A stretch of DNA of 64,000 nt from Salinispora oceanensis (GCF_000383575.1 NZ_KB911579.1:685707-749706); one strand, 5' to 3'. Shown: positions 38,072 to 47,790, numbered from the stretch's first letter. Numbers and translations: made by a program. The notes: generated by a model from the sequence alone, not told the origin.

Positions 38072-39517
38072 TCACTCCGCGTCGTCGCCGACCGGCTCGC
38101 CGGTTTCGGCCTCGTCGTCCGGGCGCTGCCGGCGGGCCTTACGGGCGGCCAGCCGGTCGGCGGCCGACGGCCGCTGCGACTGCTCCGCCATCCGCTGGTC
38201 ACCACCGCGTATCCCGGGGACGAAGTCGGTGTACAGCGTCGGCTGCCAGTCGAACTCGCGTTCGCCGATGCGGACCAGGTCGCCCGCCTGCGCACCGGCC
38301 TTGCCAAGCTTCTCCTCGACGCCGAGCCGGGCCAGCCGGTCAGCCAGGTAGCCGACCGCCTCCTCGTTATCGAAGTTCGTCTGCCGGACCCACCGCTCCG
38401 GGCGGGTACCCCGCACCACCCAGGCACCGCCGGGCGCAGTCTCCACGGTGAAGCCCGCGTCGTCTACCGCCTTGGGACGGATCACGATCCGGGCGGGCTC
38501 CGCCGGCGGTGCCGCCGCACGCGCCGCCGCCACCAGCTCGCCCATGGCGTACATCAGTTCCTTGAGCCCGGCCCGGGTGGCCGCCGAGACCTCGAAGACG
38601 CGGAAGCCGCGAGCCTCCAGGTCCGGCCGAACGATCTCGGCCAGGTCCCGCCCATCCGGCACGTCGACCTTGTTGAGGGCGACCAGGCGCGGCCGATCAA
38701 CCAGCCCACCGTACGCGGCCAGCTCCGCCTCGAGGGCGTCGATGTCGGCCACCGGGTCGCGCTCCGTCTCCAGGGCCGCGGTGTCGACGATATGCACGAG
38801 CACAGCGCAGCGCTCGATGTGCCGAAGGAACTCCAGACCGAGCCCCTTGCCGGTGGCCGCGCCCGGAATCAGGCCGGGTACGTCGGCGACGGTGAAGGTG
38901 TGGTTGTCCGCTCGGACCACGCCGAGGTTCGGCACCAAGGTGGTGAACGGGTAGTCAGCGATCTTCGGCTTCGCAGCGGAGATCACCGAGATCAGCGATG
39001 ACTTACCCGCGGACGGATAGCCGACCAGACCGACGTCGGCGACGCTCTTCAGCTCCAGTACCACGTCCATCTGGTCGCCGGGCTCACCCAGCTCGGCGAA
39101 GCCCGGCGCCTTGCGGCGGGCGTTGGCCAGCGAGGCGTTACCCCGGCCACCGCGGCCGCCCCGGGCCACCTCGAAGGTCGTCCCGGCACCTACCAGGTCG
39201 GCGAGCACCGTACCGTCGGCGGTCTGCACGACAGTGCCGTTGGGAACCTTGAGGACCAGGTCGGCACCGTTCGCGCCGTCCCGGTTCGACCCGGCCCCGC
39301 CCCGGCCGTTGGCGGCCTTGACGTGCGGACGGAAGTGGAAGTCGAGCAGCGTGTGCACCTGTGGGTCAACCACCAGCGAGACGCTGCCGCCATGCCCACC
39401 GTTACCCCCGTCCGGACCGCCGAACGGCTTGAACTTCTCCCGGTGGACCGAGACACAGCCGTGCCCGCCGTCGCCGGCCTGCAGGTGTAGGACGACCCGG
39501 TCAACGAACGTCGTCAC
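38072..39517 (-). CDS. obgE: GTPase ObgE (CgtA)
   Basis: Large-subunit assembly and stress-linked GTPase. The 481 residues have the Gly-rich Obg fold at 1-160 ([23 protein letters not shown]), the G1 motif GYPSAGKSS at 166-174, and G3 DVPG. An OCT-type domain at about 350-425 and a charged tail follow. GTG 39517 follows GGAAGGATTGG. It comes after rplU and rpmA, the conserved ribosomal pair, but a strong hairpin separates rpmA and obgE. Confidence 0.96.
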   Translation of the reverse strand: MTTFVDRVVLHLQAGDGGHGCVSVHREKFKPFGGPDGGNGGHGGSVSLVVDPQVHTLLDFHFRPHVKAANGRGGAGSNRDGANGADLVLKVPNGTVVQTADGTVLADLVGAGTTFEVARGGRGGRGNASLANARRKAPGFAELGEPGDQMDVVLELKSVADVGLVGYPSAGKSSLISVISAAKPKIADYPFTTLVPNLGVVRADNHTFTVADVPGLIPGAATGKGLGLEFLRHIERCAVLVHIVDTAALETERDPVADIDALEAELAAYGGLVDRPRLVALNKVDVPDGRDLAEIVRPDLEARGFRVFEVSAATRAGLKELMYAMGELVAAARAAAPPAEPARIVIRPKAVDDAGFTVETAPGGAWVVRGTRPERWVRQTNFDNEEAVGYLADRLARLGVEEKLGKAGAQAGDLVRIGEREFDWQPTLYTDFVPGIRGGDQRMAEQSQRPSAADRLAARKARRQRPDDEAETGEPVGDDAE

Positions 39518-39562
39518 GCCACCAATCCTTCCAGCGGGAGTCGTACTGAACACAAGAAAGCC

Positions 39563-39598
39563 GAAGCGGGCCGGGACACCAGGTCCGCGGCCCGCTTC
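39563..39598 (-). terminator. Terminator or attenuator hairpin between rpmA and obgE
   Basis: An 11-bp perfect stem (GAAGCGGGCCG and CGGCCCGCTTC) 14 bp downstream of the rpmA stop. On the minus strand it is followed by GGCTTTCTTG, a T-rich tract. It may end most L21-L27 transcripts and lower obgE expression. Confidence 0.7.
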
Positions 39599-39611
39599 GC
39601 CGGAGATCCTA

Positions 39612-39863
39612 TTACTGCGGAACGATGCTGACGGTCTTGCGACCGCGCTTGGTACCGAACTGGACCGAACCGGCGGACAGCGCGAAGAGCGTGTCATCGC
39701 CGCCCCGGCCGACCAGGTCACCCGGGTGGAACTTGGTGCCACGCTGGCGGATGATGATCTCGCCCGCGCTGACGAGCTGACCACCGAAGCGCTTCACGCC
39801 GAGCCGCTGGGCCGCAGACTCACGACCGTTACGCGAGCTGGACGCACCCTTTTTGTGAGCCAT
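39612..39863 (-). CDS. rpmA: 50S ribosomal protein L27
   Basis: An 83-residue large-subunit protein near the peptidyl transferase centre. The start [16 protein letters not shown] and [17 protein letters not shown] match the family. It begins MAHKK directly, without the longer cleaved extension of some Firmicutes. It lies 11 bp after rplU. Confidence 0.97.
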   Translation of the reverse strand: MAHKKGASSSRNGRESAAQRLGVKRFGGQLVSAGEIIIRQRGTKFHPGDLVGRGGDDTLFALSAGSVQFGTKRGRKTVSIVPQ

Positions 39864-39874
39864 TAGAGGACGAC

Positions 39875-40189
39875 CTACTTCCCGCTGGAGATGCCGGTCA
39901 CCTTCACCTGGGTCAACGGCTGGCGGTGACCCTGGCGCTTGTGGTAGCCGGTCTTGTTCTTGAACTTGTGGATCCGGATCTTCGGGCCCTTGGTGTGCGC
40001 GGCGATCTCACCGGACACCTCGACCTTGGCAAGCTTCGCCGCGTCGGTCACCAGGTCGTCACCGTCGACGAGGAGCACCGCGGCAAGCTGCACCGCGTCA
40101 CCGGGGGCACCGGCGAGCTTCTCGACCTCGATCACGTCGCCCTCGGCGACCTTGTACTGCTTGCCGCCGGTCTTGACGATCGCGTACAT
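39875..40189 (-). CDS. rplU: 50S ribosomal protein L21
   Basis: A 104-residue 23S-binding protein. The start [18 protein letters not shown] and the C-terminal [21 protein letters not shown] are diagnostic. The frame continues upstream to 40363 but the ATG at 40189 begins the family N-terminus. Upstream lies a 286-bp region to the rne stop, where the operon promoter must be. Confidence 0.97.
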   Translation of the reverse strand: MYAIVKTGGKQYKVAEGDVIEVEKLAGAPGDAVQLAAVLLVDGDDLVTDAAKLAKVEVSGEIAAHTKGPKIRIHKFKNKTGYHKRQGHRQPLTQVKVTGISSGK

Positions 40190-40384
40190 CGGAGGCGGAC
40201 TCCCTGTCGTTGAGGCTGCTGGCGGTCGTTCCCACGGCGGCTCGCCGGATGACACAAGGCACGGCGGCGCGGGCACGCGGGAGGTCGGCACACCAAAGTG
40301 CGCCGCCGGCAAGCGTACGCCATGGTCCGGAGCTCCCCCAAACCGGCCGGCCAAAACGCCCAACCCTACCCGGCATGAGGGTGC

Positions 40385-40417
40385 GCCGACCGGAACCGCA
40401 GGGCGGTTCCGGTCGGC
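40385..40417 (-). terminator. Hairpin downstream of rne, probable terminator
   Basis: A 14-bp stem (GCCGACCGGAACCG and CGGTTCCGGTCGGC) with a 5-base loop, about 60 bp after the rne stop on its strand. No T tract follows. It separates rne from rplU-rpmA transcription. Confidence 0.65.
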
Positions 40418-40427
40418 ACGGCACAGC

Positions 40428-40495
40428 CGTCAGAGGCGGGTACGGCGCGCTGTCAGAGGCGGGTACGGCGCGCTGTCAGGGGCGGGTACGGCGCC
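40428..40495. repeat. Triplicated 23-bp tandem repeat across the rne stop codon
   Basis: Three adjacent copies (about 40428-40449, 40450-40472, 40473-40495) share TGTCAGAGGCGGGTACGGCGC with one or two differences. The third copy contains the rne stop codon (TGA complement at 40476-40478) and its last Arg-rich codons; the first two lie in the downstream spacer. Confidence 0.85.
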
Positions 40496-43400
40496 GCGCA
40501 CCGCCCCGCCGGGAGCGCCGCCGGCCGCCGGCCTCGGGCTCCTCGCCGTCCTCGCCGCCCACCGCGTCCGGGTCGTCAGGTGCCGCGAGCCGGGCCATGT
40601 CGCCGCTCTGGCTCGCTACCACGCTCGGAGCCACCGGTGTTTCCACCTCATACCGGGACAGGTCATAGCCCATCGTGTCGTAATAGTCAGCACCGGGCGT
40701 CGTGGACGCGACCTCCGGGGTGGTGGTGGCACCAGCGCCCCGCGCCTCCTCGCTCTCGGCCCCGGTCCGCTCGGCGGCGGCGGTCCCCTTCCGCGCCCGC
40801 CGGCGGGACGACCCGCTCGCCTCGGCCGGCGCCACCGCCTTGACCTTCTCTCCGCTGCCGCCGGCCCGCGGCTTCTCCGGCACCGGCTCGGTGTGCAGGA
40901 TCAACCCACGACCCTTGCAGCACTCACAGGTCTCGCTGAACGCCTCCAGCAGGCCGGCACCGATCCGCTTCCGGGTCATCTGCACCAGCCCAAGCGAGGT
41001 GATCTCCGTCACCTGGTGCTTGGTGCGGTCCCGCCCGAGGCACTCGGTCAGCCGACGCAGCACCAACTCCCGGTTCGACTCCAGGACCATGTCGATGAAG
41101 TCGATGACCACGATGCCGCCGATGTCGCGCAGCCGCAGCTGACGGACGATCTCCTCGGCGGCCTCCAGGTTGTTCCGGGTAACCGTCTCCTCCAGGTTCC
41201 CGCCGGCACCGGTGTACTTACCGGTGTTCACGTCAACCACGGTCATCGCCTCGGTACGGTCGATCACCAGGTGTCCTCCGGAGGGGAGGAAGACCTTTCG
41301 GTCCAGACCCTTCAGGATCTGCTCGTCGATCCGGTACTCGGTGAAGACGTCCGTGGTGCCCACGTGCCGGCGCAGCCGGGCGACCAGGTCCGGCGAGACG
41401 TGCGACAGGTAGGACTCGACCAGGTCGTACGCGCCCTCACCCTCAATCACCAGCTCCCGGAAATCCTCGTTGAAGAGGTCCCGGACAACCCGGATGACCA
41501 GATCCGGCTCCTCGTAGAGCAGCACCGGTGCACCGCCTCGGCCCGCCTTCGCCTGGATGTCCTCCCACTGCGCCTGCAACCGCTTGACATCCCGCGCCAA
41601 CTCGTCCTCGGTGGCGCCCTCAGCGGCGGTACGGACGATCACGCCCGCTCCCTCCGGAACCAGCTTCTTCAGCGCGTCCCGCAGGCGCTTGCGCTCGTTG
41701 TCCGGCAGCTTGCGGCTGATCCCGGAGGCGTTGCCGCCCGGCACGTAGACCAGGTGCCGGCCGGAGAGCGCCACGTGGCTGGTCAGCCGTGCGCCCTTGT
41801 GTCCGATCGGGTCCTTGGTGACCTGCACCAGGACCGAATCACCGGATTTAAGGGCCTGCTCGATCGAGCGGGCTCGCCCTTCCAGCCCGGTGGCGTCCCA
41901 GTTGACCTCACCCGCGTAGAGCACGGCGTTGCGGCCGCGCCCGATGTCGACGAACGCCGCCTCCATGCTGGGCAGGACGTTCTGCACCTTGCCCAGATAG
42001 ACGTTGCCGGCCATGGTGACCGCCGAGTTACGGGTGACGTAGTGCTCGACCAGCACGCCGTCCTCCAGTACGGCGATCTGTGTCCGGTCGCCCCGCTGCC
42101 GGACCGCCATCACCCGATCCACCGCTTCCCGGCGGGCCAGGAACTCCGCCTCGCTGAGGATCGGCGGCCGGGTGCGGCGCTGCTCACGGCCATCCCGGCG
42201 GCGCTGGCGCTTGGCCTCCAGCCGGGTCGAGCCAGAGACGCCCTGCACCTCGTCAACGGTGCGACGCGGCTCACGGATCTTGACGACCGTGGGCACCCCG
42301 TCCTCTGCGGCGGCCTCCACGTCTCCGGCACCACGCCGGCGCCGACGACGGCGGCGCCGGGTCAGTCCGTCGCCTCCGCCGGCCTCGGCCTCGGCCTCAT
42401 CGTCCTCCTCGGCCTCCGGCTCCACCGCCTCAGCCGGGGCAACGGCCTCCTCAGCCTCCTGCTCCTCGGCCTCGTCGGCGCCCCCCTTGCCCCGGCCACG
42501 ACCGCGCCGGCCCCGCCGACGGCGCCGCCGGCCACCGATGGTGTCGTCTTCGTCCTCGCCCTCGGGGGTCTCCTCGGCCTCCCCGGCTTCCTCGAGTTCC
42601 TCGGTCTCCCGGGCCTCCGCGGTCTCGGCCTCCGCGGTCTCGGCCTCCGCGGTCAACTCGCCGTTGCGGCGGCCCCGCCGGCGGCGACGCGAGGTCTCGA
42701 CCGGCTCCTCCGCGGTTGGCTCGGCTGCGGCCGGTTCCTCGGCGGCCCGTGCCGGCACCGACTCCTCGGGCAGCGGCGCCATGAACAGCACCGTTGGGGC
42801 GGAGAGCCGGGCACGTCGGCCACGGGTCGGGCGCTCCGGCTCGACCGGCTCGGCCACCGCCACCCCGGGCGGCACCTCCCCCACCGCGGCACCGCCGGGT
42901 GGAGTCGACTCGGCCTGCTCCTGTTCAGTCGCGGCAACCGGTTCGGTCGTAGCAGGCTCGACCGGAGCGTCAGTCGGCTCGGCCGGAGCAATCGGGTCAA
43001 CCGGATCCGCCGCCTCGGCCGGAGCAGCCGAGTCAGCCGGCGTGGAGGTGGGCTCGACCGGCGCGGGGGCGGCCTTCTTGCGGCGGGTCCGCGTCGCCTT
43101 CACCGGCGCAACGATGTCCGCCGCCGCCTCCTCCTGCTCGCCGGAGGCCGGCACCGGCTCCGCCGGAGCCTTGGCCGTCGTAGCCTTCCGCCGACGACGC
43201 GTCGCCTTCGTCGGCGGCTCGCCGTCGCCCGCGATCGGGGCAAGCACCTCGGCCTGGGGCGCCTCGCCCGCCCCCGGCACGGCGGCGCTACCCGCCTCGA
43301 CCGGCGCCTCGGTCTGTTCCGGTCGGCTGACCGGGGTCACCCGCTTCCGGCTGGCCCGCTTGCGGACCCGAGCCGCCGGCTCGGCCGCGCCGGTGGCCGC

Positions 43401-43583
43401 CGCCTCGCTCGTCGCTGGGTCGGCCGACCCCGGAGCGCCCCCGGCGGGTTCCCGGATGGCTCTGTCGCCCCCCTCCGACGTGCTGTTCGCGGAGGAGGCA
43501 CTGTCGCTAACACGGTGTTCGGCGGTCTCGCCATCCGGATGGAAGCCGGTGCGTTCGCCGCCCTCGGGCTCGTTCTCGAGCAT
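40476..43583 (-). CDS. rne: Ribonuclease E/G with long disordered N-terminal extension
   Basis: Endoribonuclease of RNA decay and rRNA processing, 1035 residues. About the first 450 are an Ala/Pro/Glu-rich disordered arm with several Arg-rich blocks (for example RRRRRRGRRGRGRGKGG), suited to RNA or partner binding. The S1-like and catalytic core follows: MAGNVYLGKVQNVLPSMEAA, VVDVNTGKYTG and IGGIVVIDFIDM, with the metal-binding Asp residues. The zinc-link is CECCKGRG. A further 130-residue Arg/Glu tail ends in a run of Arg. ATG 43583 has GGAG 7 bases upstream. In actinobacteria the catalytic core typically lies in the middle of the protein, flanked by disordered regions, as here. Confidence 0.93.
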   Translation of the reverse strand: MLENEPEGGERTGFHPDGETAEHRVSDSASSANSTSEGGDRAIREPAGGAPGSADPATSEAAATGAAEPAARVRKRASRKRVTPVSRPEQTEAPVEAGSAAVPGAGEAPQAEVLAPIAGDGEPPTKATRRRRKATTAKAPAEPVPASGEQEEAAADIVAPVKATRTRRKKAAPAPVEPTSTPADSAAPAEAADPVDPIAPAEPTDAPVEPATTEPVAATEQEQAESTPPGGAAVGEVPPGVAVAEPVEPERPTRGRRARLSAPTVLFMAPLPEESVPARAAEEPAAAEPTAEEPVETSRRRRRGRRNGELTAEAETAEAETAEARETEELEEAGEAEETPEGEDEDDTIGGRRRRRRGRRGRGRGKGGADEAEEQEAEEAVAPAEAVEPEAEEDDEAEAEAGGGDGLTRRRRRRRRRGAGDVEAAAEDGVPTVVKIREPRRTVDEVQGVSGSTRLEAKRQRRRDGREQRRTRPPILSEAEFLARREAVDRVMAVRQRGDRTQIAVLEDGVLVEHYVTRNSAVTMAGNVYLGKVQNVLPSMEAAFVDIGRGRNAVLYAGEVNWDATGLEGRARSIEQALKSGDSVLVQVTKDPIGHKGARLTSHVALSGRHLVYVPGGNASGISRKLPDNERKRLRDALKKLVPEGAGVIVRTAAEGATEDELARDVKRLQAQWEDIQAKAGRGGAPVLLYEEPDLVIRVVRDLFNEDFRELVIEGEGAYDLVESYLSHVSPDLVARLRRHVGTTDVFTEYRIDEQILKGLDRKVFLPSGGHLVIDRTEAMTVVDVNTGKYTGAGGNLEETVTRNNLEAAEEIVRQLRLRDIGGIVVIDFIDMVLESNRELVLRRLTECLGRDRTKHQVTEITSLGLVQMTRKRIGAGLLEAFSETCECCKGRGLILHTEPVPEKPRAGGSGEKVKAVAPAEASGSSRRRARKGTAAAERTGAESEEARGAGATTTPEVASTTPGADYYDTMGYDLSRYEVETPVAPSVVASQSGDMARLAAPDDPDAVGGEDGEEPEAGGRRRSRRGGARRRTRP

Positions 43584-43713
43584 GGACGTTCTCCAGTTCT
43601 GGCTACCCCGGGCGCGGGTGAGCGCTGCCACGCAGGGTCGCCGCAAAAGGTGTTTCCGCAAGTCGCGATCGGCGCGACCGGCGAAGTCTGCCTAGCCAGG
43701 CACCGACCGTCGG

Positions 43714-44490
43714 TCAGCGCCCACCGATAACTGCCCCGTCGCGGCCCGCGTCCAACGGATCCGCGATCGCACCCTGCGCGGTCAGCGTGCCCTGAGCCAG
43801 CCGGGTCACGCGCGGCGACACCGGCGGCTCCAGGTCGGCCACCACGCGGAGGCCGGAAAGGACGTCATCGGGTCGAACGGCGGGAGTGACCTGCCGCACG
43901 ACCAGCTCGAGTATCGCACACGGTACTGCCACGGCCTCGGAAGGTGCCTCATCCGGCATGATCACATTGATATCGATAACAGCTGCGCGAGCGTCAAAGG
44001 TCCGCCGGCCCTGCTTGGTCATCCGCTCGACGAAGACCTCGTCCGCAGCGGTGAAGGCGGTCACCGCCGCACCCACCACCTCCGGGTCCGCCCCCGGCAA
44101 CTCGATCCGCCAGTGCGCCGCCTCAATCCGGTCGACGAGGCTGCCGCCGGTCGCCACCACCGCATCCAGCACATCAAGTCCGGGCGAGAGGGCCGCGTCC
44201 AGCGCAGCCCGCAACGCTGCCGGGTCGACTGACTCACGCAACCCAATCTCCAGGTACTCGGCCTCGCTCGCCACACCGGTGGGCGCGGCGCTGGCGTAGG
44301 AGATCTTCGGGTGCGGGGTGAAGCCCTGGGAGTACGCCATCGGCACGCCGGCCCGACGCAGCGCCCGCTCGAAGGCACGCGCGAAGTCTCGGTGCGAGGT
44401 GAACCGCAGTGGCCCCCGCTTGGCGTACCGGAGGCGGATCCGCTGGACGACCGGCGCCTGCCCGCCCTCCGGCTGTCGTTTCCTACTGAT
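43714..44490 (-). CDS. TIGR03936 family radical SAM-linked protein, apparent ATC start
   Basis: A 258-residue protein paired with radical SAM proteins of the TIGR03960 family; its reaction is unknown. The conserved N-terminus RIRLRYAKRGPLRFTSHRDF and the later YSQGFTPHPKISYA fix the frame well upstream of the first ordinary start (GTG 44346), which would remove about 48 residues of the domain. In the required frame no ATG, GTG or TTG exists back to an upstream in-frame stop. The only good site is ATC at 44490-44488, with GAGGAG at 44498-44503 seven bases before it. An ACG lies one codon upstream. I report the gene from that ATC. Confidence 0.8.
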   Translation of the reverse strand: MSRKRQPEGGQAPVVQRIRLRYAKRGPLRFTSHRDFARAFERALRRAGVPMAYSQGFTPHPKISYASAAPTGVASEAEYLEIGLRESVDPAALRAALDAALSPGLDVLDAVVATGGSLVDRIEAAHWRIELPGADPEVVGAAVTAFTAADEVFVERMTKQGRRTFDARAAVIDINVIMPDEAPSEAVAVPCAILELVVRQVTPAVRPDDVLSGLRVVADLEPPVSPRVTRLAQGTLTAQGAIADPLDAGRDGAVIGGR

Positions 44491-44497
44491 CGTTGCG

Positions 44498-44503
44498 CTC
44501 CTC
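44498..44503 (-). promoter_or_regulatory. Shine-Dalgarno site that decides the ATC start
   Basis: GAGGAG on the minus strand, 7 bases before the ATC codon at 44490-44488. It is the only strong ribosome binding site near the N-terminus of the TIGR03936 domain. Confidence 0.65.
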
Positions 44504-44542
44504 GGTTTCAGGCCGACGACGGTCGCCGGTCCCCGGGACCTA

Positions 44543-46528
44543 CTACTGCTGGGCGCCGCTAGGGACCCGCAGTCCGTTGACCGGGGTCAACGGGAGTAGC
44601 TTCCTACCCGTCGGGCCGATCTGGATCTCGGTGTCCATAGCCGGGCAGACACCGCAGTCGAAGCACGGCGTCCACCGGCAGTCATCCTGCTCGTACTCGC
44701 CCAGAGCGTCCTGCCAGTCCTGCCAGAGCCAGTCTTTGTCCAGGCCCGAGTCCAGGTGGTCCCAGGGTAGGACCTCCAACTCGTCGCGCTCCCGGGTGGT
44801 GTACCAGTCAAGGTCGACGCCGAAGTCGGGCAGCACCTCCGCGGCGGCCTCCACCCAACGCTGGTACGAGAAGTGCTCGCTCCAACCGTCGAACCGGCCG
44901 CCGTTCTCCCAGACCCGCCGGATCACCGCGCTGACCCGGCGGTCACCGCGGGAGAGCAGGCCCTCGATCAGCGACGGCTCGCCGTCGTGGTAGCGGAAGC
45001 CGATCGCCCGGCCCAGCGAGCGATCCGCGTTGACGGCCTGCTTGAGTAGCCGCAGCCGATTGTCGATGACGTCCGGCGGAGCCATCGCGGCCCACTGGAA
45101 CGGGGTGTGGGGCTTCGGCACGAACCCACCGATGGAGACCGTGCAGCGGATGTCCCGGCTGCCGGTCGCCGCCCGGCCGGCCCGGATCACCTCGTGCGCC
45201 ATCTCCGCGATCTCGAGGACGTCCTCGTCGGTCTCGGTCGGCAGGCCGCACATGAAGTAGAGCTTCACCTGCCGCCAGCCGTTGGTGTAGGCGGTGACCA
45301 CAGTCCGGATGAGGTCTTCCTTCGACACCATCTTGTTGATCACCTTGCGAATCCGCTCCGACCCGCCCTCCGGGGCGAAGGTCAGTCCGGTCCGCCGGCC
45401 GTTGCGGGCCAACTCCTGCGCCAGATCGATGTTGAACGCGTCCACCCGGGTGGACGGCAGCGAGAGCGACACGTTGGTGCCCTCGTACTGCTGGGCCAGG
45501 CCGGAGCACATGTCGCCGATCTCCGAGTGGTCAGCCGAGGAGAGCGAAAGCAAGCCCACCTCATGGAAGCCGGAGAACTCCAGCCCCTCCCGCACCATCT
45601 GCCCCACCGTGGTGATCGAACGCTCCCGCACCGGACGGGTGATCATGCCGGCCTGGCAGAACCGGCAGCCCCGGGTGCAGCCCCGGAAGATCTCCACCGC
45701 GTACCGCTCGTGGACCGTCTCCGCCAGTGGCACGAGCGGCTTCTTCGGGTACGGCCACGCGTCCAGGTCCATCGTCGTGCGCTTGTGCACCCGAAACGGC
45801 ACGTCCGGGCGGTTCGGCACGACCCGCTGAATTCGGCCGTCGGGCAGGTAGTCCACGTCGTAGAAGCGCGGCACGTAGACGCTCTCGGTGCGGGCGAGCC
45901 GCAGCAGCAACTCGTCCCGGCCACCGGGGGAGCCCTCGGCCTTCCACTCCCGAACGATCGTGGTGATCTCCAGGACCGCCTCCTCGCCATCACCGAGCAC
46001 CGCGGCGTCAACGAAGGCGGCGATCGGCTCCGGGTTGAACGCGGCGTGCCCACCGGCGACAACCACCGGATCGGCGTCGCCACGGTCGGCGGCCAGGAGC
46101 GGGATTCCCGCCAGGTCGATCGCGGTGAGCAGGTTCGTGTAGCCCAGCTCGGTGGCGAAGGAGACGCCGAAGACATCAAAGTCCCGCACCGGACGGTGCG
46201 CGTCAATGGTGAACTGCGGCACCTGGTGGGCGCGCATCAGCCGTTCCAGGTCCGGCCAGACGGCGTACGTCCGCTCGGCAAGCACGTCGGGCTGCTCGTT
46301 GAGCACCTCGTACAGGATCTGCACGCCCTGGTTGGGCAGGCCGACCTCGTACGCGTCGGGGTACATCAGGGCCCAGCGCACGGCCGCGGTGTCCCAGTCC
46401 TTGACCACCGCCCCCAACTCACCGCCGACGTACTGGATGGGCTTGGCGACCTGAGGCAGCAACGGCTCGAGCCGGGGCCACACGGAGTTGGCCACGGCGC
46501 TGCGCGGCGTGATGGACGGGGCACTCAT
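44543..46528 (-). CDS. TIGR03960 family B12-binding-like radical SAM protein
   Basis: A 661-residue protein with an N-terminal cobalamin-binding-like Rossmann domain (MYPDAYEVGLPNQGVQIL) and a radical SAM core with CxxxCxxC in GCTRGCRFCQAG. The SAM-domain segments LTFAPEGGSERIRKVINK and KLYFMCGLPTETDED are visible. A C-terminal CFDCGVCPA cluster may bind another iron-sulphur group. ATG 46528 is preferred over the TTG at 46537; neither has a strong ribosome binding site. The family occurs with TIGR03936 and upstream of rne in actinobacteria; the modification made is unknown. Confidence 0.92.
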   Translation of the reverse strand: MSAPSITPRSAVANSVWPRLEPLLPQVAKPIQYVGGELGAVVKDWDTAAVRWALMYPDAYEVGLPNQGVQILYEVLNEQPDVLAERTYAVWPDLERLMRAHQVPQFTIDAHRPVRDFDVFGVSFATELGYTNLLTAIDLAGIPLLAADRGDADPVVVAGGHAAFNPEPIAAFVDAAVLGDGEEAVLEITTIVREWKAEGSPGGRDELLLRLARTESVYVPRFYDVDYLPDGRIQRVVPNRPDVPFRVHKRTTMDLDAWPYPKKPLVPLAETVHERYAVEIFRGCTRGCRFCQAGMITRPVRERSITTVGQMVREGLEFSGFHEVGLLSLSSADHSEIGDMCSGLAQQYEGTNVSLSLPSTRVDAFNIDLAQELARNGRRTGLTFAPEGGSERIRKVINKMVSKEDLIRTVVTAYTNGWRQVKLYFMCGLPTETDEDVLEIAEMAHEVIRAGRAATGSRDIRCTVSIGGFVPKPHTPFQWAAMAPPDVIDNRLRLLKQAVNADRSLGRAIGFRYHDGEPSLIEGLLSRGDRRVSAVIRRVWENGGRFDGWSEHFSYQRWVEAAAEVLPDFGVDLDWYTTRERDELEVLPWDHLDSGLDKDWLWQDWQDALGEYEQDDCRWTPCFDCGVCPAMDTEIQIGPTGRKLLPLTPVNGLRVPSGAQQ

Positions 46529-46629
46529 GATGCCCAAGAGTACGCGCCCGACGACGAGCCGACCGGCAGTGGCTCACGGACGCGAGTATGCCGGTACTAG
46601 CCTCGGGTCGGCGAGAGGAGATTGACACG

Positions 46630-47712
46630 ATGCCGGAGCCGACCAACGGCGAACCGGGCGGCCCGACCGGTACTCAGCGGTTCCGGGCAGACGAGACCGC
46701 CCAACCACCGGCTCCCACCAGGAGCGGGCCCGCTGCCGCGCCGCTGCCGCGCCGGCAACCCCGGAACGAGTCGGTCGAGCCCGCTGCGCCGGCGGGGCGC
46801 CCGGAGGCACCGGAGGACCGGACCCCCGTCGACCCGTGGGCCGGCACCGACACCACCGGCTGGGACTTGCTCTCCATCGAGCTGCCGCCCCTGCCGCCGA
46901 TCCCACCGGACCGGTCGGGCCCGTCCACCCCGGCCCCGTTCCCGTCGTCGACCCCGCGGCAGCCGCAGCCGCCCTCCGCCGGCCCGACGGAGCCGGCGTC
47001 ACCGCCAACCGGACACCCGGCCGTCCCGCCGGCCGCACCGGCCCCCACCGGCGTTCCCGCCGCACCTCCCAACAGCTGTCCGGTCCCGTCGCCCGACGAC
47101 TCCGCCCGCCCAGCAGCGCCCGCTCGGCCGACGTCGAAGGCAACCGGCGCGGCACCGAGACGCAGCCGCCGGAAGTGGCCCTGGGTGCTGCTGTTCGTCA
47201 TCGCGTGCTGCTGCGGCGGCCCGGTCTACTGGGCGGCACCGATACTCAGCCAGTTCCCAGCGCACGCTGCCCTTCCGACCGAGTTCAGAGACCTGCGGCT
47301 ACGCGACGACCACAGCAGCAGGCAGACGGCGACGGAGTTGGCGCAGCGGGTCGACGAGGCGCACTGGACGGCCACCGATACCTTCGCCGGCATATACCAG
47401 ACCCGTGCGGGCAAACAGGTGACCGTCTTCGGTGGCACCGGAATCTGGCTCACGCCGAAGTCGGCGGCAGAAGACGAGATGGAGCGGCTCACCGGCCAGT
47501 ACGCCCTCGGTGCGTCGCAGGTCGTCGGAACCGGGGTCCGCGGCCGGCACGGACGATGCGCTCTTGGTCAGGACGACGGCGCCGACGTGGTGGTCTGCAC
47601 CTCCGTCGACCACAGCAGCATCGCCACCGCCGTCTTCACCCGACTCTCGGTGGCGGACAGCGCCACCCTGCTCGGCGCCCTGCGGAAGCAGATCGTCGAC
47701 CAGTCGGACTGA
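46630..47712 (+). CDS. Proline-rich membrane-anchored protein with an extracytoplasmic domain shared with the 60312 gene
   Basis: A 360-residue protein of unknown function. Residues 1-190 are a Pro/Ala-rich disordered arm. One membrane helix (WPWVLLFVIACCCGGPVYW) at about 195-215 is followed by an external domain of about 140 residues. That domain has KQVTVFGGTGIWLTP, RCALGQDDGADVVVC and VDHSSIATAVF, paralleling the 60312-60992 protein, including two Cys likely to form a disulphide. ATG 46630 follows GAGAGGAG at 9 bases. It is divergent from TIGR03960 by 101 bp. Confidence 0.75.
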   Translation: MPEPTNGEPGGPTGTQRFRADETAQPPAPTRSGPAAAPLPRRQPRNESVEPAAPAGRPEAPEDRTPVDPWAGTDTTGWDLLSIELPPLPPIPPDRSGPSTPAPFPSSTPRQPQPPSAGPTEPASPPTGHPAVPPAAPAPTGVPAAPPNSCPVPSPDDSARPAAPARPTSKATGAAPRRSRRKWPWVLLFVIACCCGGPVYWAAPILSQFPAHAALPTEFRDLRLRDDHSSRQTATELAQRVDEAHWTATDTFAGIYQTRAGKQVTVFGGTGIWLTPKSAAEDEMERLTGQYALGASQVVGTGVRGRHGRCALGQDDGADVVVCTSVDHSSIATAVFTRLSVADSATLLGALRKQIVDQSD

Positions 47713-47790
47713 CCCCTCCGGCGTCCGTTCCCACGACTCGGCTGCCCGGGCTGGGCCTACCAGCCGGCACGTCCGCTACCGAGCGTCAGT

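Noticed and set aside
39954..43730. A 1258-codon plus-strand open frame opposite rplU and rne
   Set aside because: It is a GC-bias shadow of rne on the other strand; its translation is low-complexity with no domain, while the minus frame has clear RNase E/G motifs.
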